A stretch of DNA of 64,000 nt from contig CM106586.1 in NCBI GenBank assembly GCA_048013815.1, positions 6,510,001 through 6,574,000 on the forward strand, written 5' to 3'. Within the stretch, counting starts at the first letter, position 1. Each line of letters opens with the position of its first letter. The notes under the pieces were generated by a model. That model made no database searches, had not been told where the DNA came from, and worked only from the letters and a program-made list of their open reading frames with translations. Source of the stretch: Setoptus koraiensis (taxonomy: Eukaryota > Arthropoda). Positions 50,498-60,800 of the stretch are shown here, piece after piece. The translations under genes and the position numbers were made by a program.

Positions 50498-51494
50498 TAT
50501 CACTGACACTATTTCTGTCGTGCCTATCGATTGATAAAAAACAATATGATTCATGGAGAATTCAAGGCGACGAAATAAAACTGACATGCGAAAATTGAAG
50601 CATGACTAGAGAGATGATTGATCGCAAGCTATTCATGATGCTCATGACAGTAAAACTCACATTGTACTTTGAAGTTCAATGACTCATGAATGAACAAGAC
50701 CCTGATACAAACCGCAAGATCAAGAGGGCCTGAAAACTACTATCGTCAGTCAATCATTGCGACTCAACTGTGTCCTTAAAGGTGTTAGATTAGGTAAATT
50801 TAGCAGTTGTTCTCTAAATGACACACGTGATCCATTCGATTACAATATATTGTCATATGATGGAGATTAACTGTGGCCCGTGTTTGATAAGCAATCCTAT
50901 CTAGATTTATCGGATAAACTCAAAACGTAATGCACTGAAGAAAAGGTGGCCTGAAGAGTTGTCACACAATGACAGTTTATCTTGATCTAAAATCAACTCA
51001 ATAGGCATTATCACTCAGATATAGACTGCATAGTGAAACTGAATTGTTTGAAATATAATTGCGAGAGGTCTGTTAATTATCGTTAGTTTTGCCTGTCGAG
51101 CTTTTCTTGTTGTGTTTTTTTGCCCCCGAGTCGCATGACTGAAACGAAAGCAAAAATTGCCATTGTACCAAACGGGAAAATGAAAATCAATCGAAATCGT
51201 TCAATCCTTGTTCGTGGGATATGGGTGTGAGGCATACGTCACTTCATTATCGTTGAAACATTGTGTTTATGAGTCAAGTGAGTCGTTTCTCAATCGATAT
51301 CAAGCGATGGATGCGTGATATCTAAGCCGCGGTGGCCAACTGATTTGTCAGCTTGGATATTCATCTCTGGGCAATATTTCTATATAAGCCATTCGTTGTT
51401 AGCCCAGCGCTCAATCTAGATGTTCCATTAGTTGTGTCCAATGAAATATAGTGCCCCATTTAGCAAATCAAATTTTGAGCAGTGTAGACTTACA

Positions 51495-52693
51495 ATGAAA
51501 TCAGTGTTAGTTTTAGCATGCGTGACCGTTCTGGTTGCGCTCGGTTCAGATCGAGCGACCTGTGTAAAAAAATCAGCGAAAATCAATCACGGCGACAGTG
51601 TTTCAGAGGTATCGTTCGCAAACTTTGTTGCCCGATTCAACAAGCCCTACGCCAGCACTCCTAGCGAATATCACCATCGTAGCGCAATTTTCCGAAACAA
51701 TCTGGCGAAAATTGAGCGATTGAACCGACGAGAACAGAACAAGCCATTGAGCAGCGCCAAATATGGCGTGAATCTGTTTGCTGACATGAGCGAGGCAGAA
51801 TTCAAGCGACAAAAATTGGGACTGAAGCCCTTGTCAGCTGTCGATGAAGAGGCTTTAAGTAAGGGCCAGATGAATTTTAAAAAATTGTGGAAGCAACTGC
51901 TGAAAGAAGAGGGCAAATCCGAGCCGGAAATACTGCAAGCATTGCCGGAATCATTTGATTGGCGCGATCATGGCGCGGTCAGCGAGGTCAAAGACCAGGG
52001 CCAGTGTGGATCTTGCTGGGCCTTCTCCACCACAGGCAACATCGAGGGCCAGTTGAAAATAAACCGAAACGAGAGCGTCTCGCTGTCTGAGCAAGGTGAG
52101 TTTGCAAGTGCAAATATGCAAACAAAATAAATTGTAAATTTTCGCCAAGGTGAGATAGTAATAATTGTTGTCGTTTTGCAGAATTGGTCGATTGCGACGT
52201 TGTGGACGCCGGTTGCGACGGAGGCCTCATGACGAACGCCTTCGATCAAGTGATCAAGCTCGGCGGCCTAGTGAGCGAAAAAGACTACCCCTATATAGCG
52301 GAATCGGCCAATTGCACATTGAAGGAGAGGCAGAAAAAGTACACAATTAATGGTTTTGTGTCGCTGCCGCCAGAGGACGAGGACAAAATGAAGATATGGC
52401 TGGCGAAAAAGGGCCCCCTGGCTGTCGCTATAAACGCCGACAGTCTGCGATTTTACACCAAAGGAACGTTCCATCCAAACACAGTGGAGTGCCCCAACAA
52501 GAAAGATAATCTCGATCACGGCGTTCTGCTCGTCGGATACGGACAAGAATTGGTCAAGGGCCAGTCGCTGCCCTATTGGCTCATCAAGAACAGTTGGGCG
52601 GCCGATTGGGGCGAGGACGGCTTCTTCAAGCTGTACAGGGGCGACAACACGTGCGGCGTGTCGCTGTGGCCCTCGAGCGCCATCGTCCTATAA
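51495..52693 (+). CDS. Papain-family (C1A) cysteine protease, cathepsin L/F-like
   Basis: Exons 51495-52095 and 52182-52693, 370 residues; the intron is 86 bp and phase 1. The ATG at 51495 was chosen because it starts a signal peptide ([17 protein letters not shown]); an upstream in-frame ATG exists. The I29 inhibitor propeptide contains FARFN-like and [17 protein letters not shown]. The mature enzyme starts near [19 protein letters not shown]. Catalytic residues are Cys174 (GQCGSCWAF), His ([11 protein letters not shown]) and Asn ([17 protein letters not shown]); the oxyanion Gln and CDGGLM are present, so the enzyme should be active. A lysosomal or secreted digestive role is typical of such enzymes in arthropods. 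A long, charged insert (about residues 118-150) lies between prodomain and mature part. An inactivated tandem copy precedes it, and an F-box gene copy converges from the right with 286 bp between stops. Confidence 0.93.
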
Positions 52694-52979
52694 CGAGCAC
52701 GACGTCAGCGAGCACATGAGATGTGATGAATACGATTACATAACGAATACATGATGAATATGAGACGAGTGTTGAATGCTGATATCTTGGTTTATTTTAT
52801 TTTGATCCTGTCACAGTGTTTTAATTGGAGATTTTACTTCGTTTAATTGATCGTTTTCCTTGTGTCCACTTGATTGCGCGCTGTCCAGTCGCTATGCGCA
52901 CCCATTTGCGTTGCGCACCCATTTGCGTCGCGCACCTAGCGCCTCTGGGGCACCTGTCCGACGAATATCTAGCGAATAT
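52694..52979. other. Convergent spacer protease/F-box copy B
   Basis: Protease 3' flank. It includes a small direct repeat (GCGCACCCATTTGCGT, twice near 52898-52930). TTTATT at 52791-52796 reads AATAAA for the minus-strand gene. The F-box module boundary is near 52956. Confidence 0.5.
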
Positions 52980-54914
52980 CTAGGGCGCTCCGACTAATAT
53001 CAGTCGTCGCGGCAAATACTGCCACAAGATGATAGTGTCCAATTCGGTCACCTGGTGGCTGTTCTCAATGATGATGGTGTCGAACTTGCACCAGTTGTCC
53101 TCGAGAAACAATCTAGCCGCGTTGAATATGGTGCAGCACACTACCTGACATCCGGCCAGCACTTGGCGTTTTGAGTCGCGCTCGTATTTCAGCCAATCCT
53201 CCTTTCCTTCCGTGTCGAGATTCATAAACTCGGCCGGGTCCAGTTCGCTTTTGTTGGGCAGCCCGGGCTTGTCGCACGGTGGCTGATGGCGCATCAGCAC
53301 GTGCAAATAATACGACTTGCTGTTGTCCCGCTGAGGCCTATAACGGGGCCTTACATGAACCACCTTGAGCGTGCCTGATTCATCCAGCCTGTCGGCTGTT
53401 TTTTCCAGCTCTTGGTCCGTGGCAGCCACAATCAGTATCTTGGATTCGGGATGCGAGCGCGTCTCGTACAAATATTTCGAGAATGTCGCCAGCGTCATGG
53501 AGCGCACATCGGGGTTACTCTCCAACGCTAGCAGCGATATCCGTTCGCGCAGTACCGACCCTATGGTCTCCCGTAGGACTTGTGTCATGCCGTCGGGCCA
53601 CTCGGGCTCTTTGGCGTACTTGAGCACATGAATGGTGTTGTTTGGTGCAATCAGTTTGTCGCGCAAATAAAAGTCCGATATTATGCGCTGTTCTACGTAC
53701 GAATGCAACATCCGGCATTCGCGCAAAAACAGCAGCCTCACATCATGAAACGACAAATCAAAATTGCCCGTGCGTTCGATGCGCGTGTTGGCCGGAAGCA
53801 TGATGTACAGGCTCGTGTCGCGGTACGTCTCGGTATCGGGCAAATCCTCGCGCCGCATTACAATGCCCCGATTCTCGTACATCACCCGAGAGCGCACAAA
53901 TTCCACTACCATGCCGGGCCGAGCGTTTGCCAATAATTGTCGGTTGCATTGGCGCGCCACCGCGTAGCCGCGCTCGGGTTTTGGGTCCACCTCGACGTTT
54001 CGATGTCGGCATCCGGGTTCCACTGTTCTGGCGTGCCATCTCGTGAATACCGCTGTAATTTGTTGCATGTGTGCCTCTTCTCGTCGGGTCCAGTCATCAG
54101 GTGGGTCGCGCGGGGGCCTAAAATGGCATCGCCTGTTCCTTGGGAGCTGTGCCTCGGATGGTGTCAGCCCGTTGATCGAGCGCAAACGGGGGCACGTGCG
54201 CCTCAGCTCTAACCAGAATAAATCTATGCTCTCCGGCAGGGATTGATTTTCGTAAAATCTAAGCGCAAATGTCTCCAAATTGAGCGATTGCGTGGCCAGT
54301 CTCAGCAGGCCGTCGTACACTTCCAAATTGAACAGATCGTCGGCGTCTATGATGAGCGTCTGGAAGCTGTAGCGCCCCTCCGGATGCAAGAACAGGTGAG
54401 CCTTGAAGCCGCACTCGATGATGATGGGGTCGCGCATGGTGAGGTGCAACAGGCGGTCGCGCGTTGCGTCAAACAATTGGTCCAGTTCGTCGGGATCGTC
54501 CAGCATGATATAGTCCAAGGTGAGCGTGTGAAGCTTGCTTAAATTGACCACAAGAGCCAGCAGCTCGCCGTGCGCGAACGAGGTGCTGGTCACGTTCAAA
54601 CTCGTCACGTGCTCGCAATGATCCGTTACGATGCGATGATGATCGTGATGCACGCGCGGTATGACGCGGGCAAAATCGATATCGGTCACGTTGGGCGACT
54701 TCATGAACAGGGGCTCCAGCGAGGCCAGTTCGCGCGTTCGGGGCCTCCAACAGGCCAGCGACAGCTTCTTCAGGCCGACGTAGTGTTGTCTCACCAGCCT
54801 ATATAGGCTCCTGGAGACTCGAGACAGTCGGGCCAGAGCTATGTGTTCGCGTTCTAGCTGGCTCATGATGCGCAGCCAGACGTCGTCCGGCAATTGGCTG
54901 AAGGGGCGGCTCAT
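52980..54914 (-). CDS. F-box / LRR / degenerate UPF1-like protein (uninterrupted copy)
   Basis: 644 residues, no intron. Residues 4-45 form an F-box ([32 protein letters not shown]). Residues 46 to about 250 are leucine-rich, as in FBXL substrate-binding parts. A region about 330-430 resembles the UPF1 1B area ([36 protein letters not shown]). The first RecA-like part runs from 455: [16 protein letters not shown] at the Walker A site, [19 protein letters not shown] (Ia), [36 protein letters not shown] (II), RRLILVGAP then stop (III). UPF1 has QGPPGTGKT, DESTQ and LILVGDHCQL at these points, so catalytic residues are gone and the second RecA domain is absent. Very similar to 34931-37510 but lacking the CSN2 insert and one LRR segment. 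Probable role: SCF adaptor using an ATPase-dead fold; inference only. Confidence 0.82.
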   Translation of the reverse strand: MSRPFSQLPDDVWLRIMSQLEREHIALARLSRVSRSLYRLVRQHYVGLKKLSLACWRPRTRELASLEPLFMKSPNVTDIDFARVIPRVHHDHHRIVTDHCEHVTSLNVTSTSFAHGELLALVVNLSKLHTLTLDYIMLDDPDELDQLFDATRDRLLHLTMRDPIIIECGFKAHLFLHPEGRYSFQTLIIDADDLFNLEVYDGLLRLATQSLNLETFALRFYENQSLPESIDLFWLELRRTCPRLRSINGLTPSEAQLPRNRRCHFRPPRDPPDDWTRREEAHMQQITAVFTRWHARTVEPGCRHRNVEVDPKPERGYAVARQCNRQLLANARPGMVVEFVRSRVMYENRGIVMRREDLPDTETYRDTSLYIMLPANTRIERTGNFDLSFHDVRLLFLRECRMLHSYVEQRIISDFYLRDKLIAPNNTIHVLKYAKEPEWPDGMTQVLRETIGSVLRERISLLALESNPDVRSMTLATFSKYLYETRSHPESKILIVAATDQELEKTADRLDESGTLKVVHVRPRYRPQRDNSKSYYLHVLMRHQPPCDKPGLPNKSELDPAEFMNLDTEGKEDWLKYERDSKRQVLAGCQVVCCTIFNAARLFLEDNWCKFDTIIIENSHQVTELDTIILWQYLPRRLILVGAP

Positions 54915-55129
54915 GGCACCAGATTGCGCCCACTCCTCGGGAAATAGATAATTACCGGCAACTGGTAATTACGGGCCACGGGCTACGGGGATTACCTGTA
55001 GACACCAGTAATTAGTGGCTGCTTGGTTGTGGTGGCTAATTAGTGGCCGTTTGTTTACAGTGGCCAATTAGTTGCTAATTAGTGGCTAGTCCTATAGAAA
55101 TGGAAATTGCGTTTTAAATATTTGCGACT

Positions 55130-55160
<31 letters not shown>

Positions 55161-55725
55161 ATTGTGTGTGATTTATGGCGATTGGGTCTGGATATTGGTT
55201 GCGATCTTATCTCGATAAAGCGTTGTTGTGAAATGATACAAAATGAAACGAAACGAAATGATAAGACAAACAAACGACTCCAACAATGAATTGGTGCAAC
55301 AAATGAAACAACGCCCCATTGCTCAGGCCTGATGCAAGCAAACGTTTAGCTTGCGCTCGCGCCGTCCCATCGAGCATGCCAACCATTAATACTGGTGCAT
55401 CGCTCACAAAGCCAAAGCTCTTTGCACCTGTCTCAAGAGGTCGAGCTGGTGCAAGAGGTCGAGCTGGTGCACCAGGTCGATGCTTGTCGTGCACCTGTCG
55501 CACCGACCGTTGGATGGTGCACAGTCACCGGTGCACCTATAAACAAGCAGCACGACGTACACGCACGCCGACAGTCGACAGTGAAAGGGTATCGCCAATT
55601 GCGACCTGCAACAGTCAATGGGTACCAACTGCATGTCTAATCCCTATATTACTCATGTGTACTAGCCATGACCTTGGCGGCACAGAATCGAGTGCAACCG
55701 TTGGTCGACACCAACAACTAGTTGA
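54915..55725. repeat. Upstream part of duplicated F-box module, copy B
   Basis: Matches 37511-38220. Differences include a longer TG run (about 55131-55155), an added tandem stretch (55435-55482) and small insertions near 55005-55015. The similarity ends at CCAACAACTAGTTGATTCT. Confidence 0.75.
55435..55482. repeat. 18 bp tandem repeat
   Basis: AAGAGGTCGAGCTGGTGC in two exact copies plus a partial third. It is absent from the matching place in module copy A, where the sequence passes directly to AGGTCGATGC. Confidence 0.75.
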
Positions 55726-55775
55726 TTCTGGTCTCTGTTTGGAAGCGATTATCCTCCATCTTGCGACCACATGCA

Positions 55776-55915
55776 ATGCCAAGATGCCGATATGCCAAGG
55801 TGCCGATATGCCAAGATGCCGAGATGCCGAGATGCCTAGGTGCCTAGGTGCCTAGGTGCCTAGATGCCTAGATGCCAGGGTGCTAAGATGTCGAGACGCC
55901 ATGGTGCCAAGATGC
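55776..55915. repeat. 10 bp minisatellite (TGCCNAGATG-like)
   Basis: About 13 imperfect units of ATGCCAAGATGCCGAGATGC type, drifting from GCCGAGAT to GCCTAGGT along the array. Lies immediately right of module copy B. Confidence 0.8.
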
Positions 55916-56146
55916 ACGCTCCCTACCCGGTAGCCGAGGGAGGCTGCACATTGCATCTTGACGTGGCAGGACATAGCGGCATATCATGCGACCCCGGGTG
56001 CAAGGGGCATTTCGGCATTGCGCGAAATTCAAACAACCGAAAAATCAAAAGTAGTGTTCGGGCAGCAGGGGCAGCACATGTGGACTTATCGCCCAAATGG
56101 CAGGGCTATTGCCATGATGGCTATAGCCAAAATGGCGATAAGGGCG

Positions 56147-56341
56147 ATAAGGGCAGTAAGTGGTGAGGGAGTGATGGGAGAACACGGGAGAACACAGGAG
56201 AACATGGGAGAAAATTGTGGGGAGCGATGTCGCGGACAAGGCTGCCGGCAACACCCCTCCTCGCAGACACGTGTTTTCTCCCATGTTCCCCTGTGTTCTC
56301 CCGTGTTCTCCCATCACTCCCTCACCACTTACTGCCCTTAT
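56147..56341. repeat. Long inverted repeat (68 bp arms, 59 bp spacer)
   Basis: The arms 56147-56214 and 56274-56341 are reverse complements with a single mismatch. They are built from AGAACACGGG/AGAACACAGG/AGAACATGGG units plus GGCAGTAAGTGGTGAGGGAG. Pairing continues with small gaps outward for another 40 bp or so (CTATAGCCAAAATGGCGATAAGG). It would form a strong hairpin; a foldback-type element is likely. Confidence 0.85.
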
Positions 56342-57818
56342 GGCCCTTATCGCCCTACTGGCCTTATCGGCAATTTGGCTATAAGTCGGGCGCAGAGCAG
56401 CGCCCTTATTGCCCGGGCAATAGGCCTATTGCCCGCACACTAATCAAAAGTACACTCAAAAGTCATTTCGCCCGCCAATTTCGAACACAAAAACGCTGGA
56501 TCTCGTCGGGCCGACAAGCAGCACGAAGCGTGCATCACGACCTCGAACTTGCACCAAATACAATGCCATGGATGCCGCGACGAGACGGCGAGGGAGACGG
56601 ACCGACAGAGACCTAATGTAAACTGATAGAGACAGAGAGAGAGAGAGAGAGAGACTCCGGCCAGTCGCCGGTGCAAATGCACACATATCAACAGAATGCG
56701 CCGGCACTGATTCCCGCAGCCACACCAAAGCAGTTTGAGCCTGTTCTCGTTCTCATGTGTAGCTCTGATTATGCTCAGGTGAGCTTGCGCAACAGCAGAT
56801 ATTCGGCCGGCGAACATTAGTTACGGGCATGAATGGTGAGCCTTGAGATGACCCAGCAGTATGGTGTCGTGATAATGCATTGGCCAACGATGCCAGCCGC
56901 CAGCCAATGCGCCTCGTCTGGCTCGATGCTGCAATTTTGTGTTGCCGCCGCTGTTTCCTTGGTGCAGCAGCAACAACAACATCAACTTATTCACCTGTTG
57001 GCATACTTTGTTACGCAATGCTTGTTTTGCTGGCGCCGGCGCTGCTGCTGCTGCTGCTGCAAGCAGCGTGAAATTGCAGCGTTTGCCGTGGTGCGCTGTG
57101 TTTAAACTTGCGCAAACACCGCATGAAGTGATGTGATGTGAGCTCTTCGGCTTGCGTAACACAACAGGTTGTTGGCCACAAAGTCAGTGGTTGAGTTTGG
57201 CTCAACTCACGCTGATGACCAGCCCATTTCGCCTGTTTCGGCTGGTCGGCGGCGGACGGGCCACGGCAAACGGCAAGTCACACACACCGACACTCGCACT
57301 CTTACGCCAGCAAATAGGATCAATCTATCGCTTGTGCTCGTCGTCGTCGTCGTCGGCGTACATTGTTCCACCGCACTTGTCCGCATTTTTTATCCGCAGC
57401 GCTTGTCCGCATTATTTATCCGCAGCATTTATCCGCAGCAGTTGTGCCGAACTAAATGGGACAACGACAGGCCTGACAGACACACCAACAAGCAAGCAAA
57501 CGAACCAGCCAACGAACGAACGAGCCAACGAACGAATCCGCGAACGAGCCAACGAACATGCCGCTGGCGACACAGTCTTAGTCAATACCGATTAGTCAGG
57601 CAATCGTCAAGTGTTATAACTGGGGCCAACTGGGATAAAACGTTGCCCAAGCCAAGCATCGAAAGAATTCACGCAATAAACGCACCTCAACATATCACTC
57701 ATCGGGCACTTGCAATCTCCCACTTCGAACAGAAGCAGTCAATTAAGCGAATATCAAGCACAGTTCAACTATACTCAGCATACAGTGGCCTGCAGTGGTG
57801 AAACAAGTGTCAAATATC

Positions 57819-60800
57819 ATGATGATGGAAATAGAGCTCGACCTGTGGGCCTCCCGATCGGATCCGGTTGATCACATGCTGGACGATGATCTCAACATAA
57901 ACAGTTTGACCAACATAAACACAATGTCGCCCTACGATCACGTCATAATACTCAACGATCGCCTAATGAGCGAATCAATGATAGCGTCACGAGTGGACCA
58001 CTGTTACATTCTCGACGACGATCACAATCACCAGCAGCAACAGCAACAGCAACAACAACAACAACAGCAGCAGCAGCAGTTGCAAAACAGTCATCTCAAC
58101 CAATTAAACAATCTCATCAACAGTGGCAATAATCAGCATAATAACAATCACTACGCCAATGATTCTGACGATCAGCAGCAGCAGCAGCAAGCCACCTCCG
58201 CCGCCTCCACCACTACAAGCTCCATCCGGCAAGCGCAATCTCAGTCACAATCGCATTCGCAATCACATTCGCAATCGCATGGCACAAATGGCAATAGCTC
58301 CGACAGATTGACGAGCACCAGTAATCATCAGCATCATCATCATCAGCAGCAACATGATTTATTGAGCTCAATGATTTCGTCGTCGTCGGCGCCGGCCCAC
58401 TCCACCTCGCCGTCGTCGTCGTTGATGTCTGTCACAAGTCACGATCACATTTACGACAACAACAACAACAATCACCTGTTGCTGCACAACAACAACAACA
58501 ACAACAGCACCAACAACCAGCAACAACCAATTTTTCTCAGCTCTGTCACAGGTTCTCAGGGCCCGGCCAATGACAATTATTCGCAATTTGTCTCTACCTC
58601 AACTAATTTCATTGTGGCCAATCAGCACAACAACAACAGCGGCAATAATCAACAGACCAGAAACCAGACGTTGATGGGCCAGCACCTACAGCAGCAACAG
58701 CAGCAGCAGCAACAACAACAACAACAACAACAACAACTGCTGTTCAACAGCCAACAACAAATATCATCGTCTAGCCACCAAATATCAAAGATCAGCTCGT
58801 CGTCGGGACAACTGCTGCGACAACACGCCAGCAGCGACAGCTCGACAATGACCTTCAACAATGACCCAACAAATCAGTTTGAACAGTTGCAGTTGCACCA
58901 ACAAGCGAATAATAATGGCAAGCTGACACCAACAACAAAGAGAAACGCCAACCAGACCAATCCGAGACAGAGGAACAAGCTGACAGCGGCATCACAAACT
59001 AACTCTATTACGACTAGTTCGTGCACCACGGCCACAACCGCACAACAAACAAACAAACCTCGGGCCCGTGCAAGTAAATCACAAACAAACAACAACAACA
59101 ACAACAACAACAAAACTGTCACAAGTGCTGCCAATGCCACCAGCACAAACAACTCACAAAATAAATCAGCGGCAACGGAAATTGTCAGTCAGTCTGGCGT
59201 TCAACTCAAGCATCTGCCATTATCGTCGTTGGTGTCGTCGTCGCCGCCCTCGCCAACTTACCTGACCTCTGGCATGGTGTTAACAAGCAGCCAAGTGTCA
59301 CCGTCATCGTCATCTCTATCATCATCATCATCTTCAGGAATATCTGTATCATTCTCATCATCGTCGTCGTCTACCTCGTCATTGGCCGATAGCAATGAGA
59401 GGCACGACGAACAAGTGAAGGCAATTGAGGACGAACTGACCACAAGTGCCAACTCAATACTCACTATTAGCACAACCAATAATGCAGCGCCGGTCAACAG
59501 CAACAACAACAATCACAGGGACGCCTCAAAACCTGTCACATCAACGTCCACTTATGAGGCCTCGTCATCTGTGGATAACGAGCTCGCCGAAGCGACACCA
59601 ACACACTCGCAACATGCCCCGATGGATATCACTGGGGGTAAGTGCCAAACAACATGTAACATGTTGTTGTTTATTAATACAACAAAACACTCAATGATTG
59701 AACTAGTAACAACTCAGTTGATCACTAGTTTGCCAGATAACTGACAGTTTTACCAGACTGTGAGCGCAACTCCATTCAAACAGCCACCATTCTAACAGGT
59801 TTGTGCCGTTGTCAAACGAATGAATTGTACGCTCGCCTTTTAGTTGTCCGTTATAACGGCCACATCGTTACGATCTCTGTTGTTTGTCTCTTTTTGCAAG
59901 CGACAGCCAGCCAGTGTTTTCGATACCGATGAACGCTTGCAAACGGCTCGAAATCAATTCGAAACGCACCACTAACATGTGCATCAGTGGCGAGATATCT
60001 CATTTAATTAGCAACTCATTGATAAACAATGAGCAATTGGCACCTTTTCGAAACATTCCAGCTCGAACTCAATTGCTTCGCTCCTAATTAATGCTTTAAT
60101 GCTTGCACAAGCAAAATTATTCATTCGATGAGTGGCAGACGTTGGTTGCGCTTGCTAGTAAAACAGGCAACGGACAAGAGTCGCCCATCGGAGCATATGA
60201 ATGCAAAAATATCACTCTTGGCCCTCTCGAACAACTCCATCGGGCTCCGCATCTCTTCAGCAGCGTCAATTGGCAGCTTTGTACTTGTTGCAGTTGGATC
60301 TTCTTTCTCTACTAGTGGAAAAAAAGAGAGATTCCATTCTTCGGATGTGTTACACCGGCCTTCATTCGAACACAAGGGTCGTCAGTTGGAAACCGATTCG
60401 GTTTTGGTTGCTTGATAAAATCGGCCTTTTATTGTTGATAATAAAAACAGGCTCAACCTCGCGATATAAAGGCAACCGTCAAAGTTAAAACTCAGCGAGA
60501 GCCTCCTTGCCATTGATTGCCGAACGCACAGATATATCTCAGCAGATGACATGCTGTTAGTGATGTCTTTTTGTTGTGACCCCAATCCCTTTCGAAAATG
60601 AATCATTTTCGTTGAGATCAAATAATCGAATGTCATGTGACCAAATAGTTAACAAGCATAACTAGACTTAATTGATTCAATATACGATTGCCAGTTTGTT
60701 GCTAAAGATTTATTATTTTCAATCGGCATCGGAAAAACGATTCAAAGTGCTACTCAAAAGCTACCGAGTCAACCTTAGAGAAACACATTTTGATACCTGT

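Larger units (their letters stand above)
49424..51494. other. Region holding a decayed cathepsin/F-box unit and the promoter of the intact protease
   Basis: 49648-50070 repeats 51034-51440, the upstream region of the intact protease, in the same orientation (GAATTGTTTGAAATATA, GCCTGTCGAGCTTTTCTTGTTG, CTAAGCCGCGGTGGCC). The remnants at 50070-50500 are listed separately. 50500-51030 shows nothing recognisable. Confidence 0.7.
55726..57818. other. Intergenic region before the CREB3L-like gene
   Basis: Starts with a minisatellite and a long inverted repeat, listed separately. It continues with GA repeats (56631-56652), a GCT/CAG run (57045-57062) and GAACGAACGAGCCAAC repeats (57500-57556). The 3' part is probably the 5' UTR or promoter of the gene at 57819. 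Confidence 0.5.

Noticed and set aside
57152-57801. Frames of 147 and 210 codons before the CREB3L-like gene
   Set aside because: They run through CAACGAACGAGC repeats and disagree with each other; most likely 5' UTR or promoter sequence.
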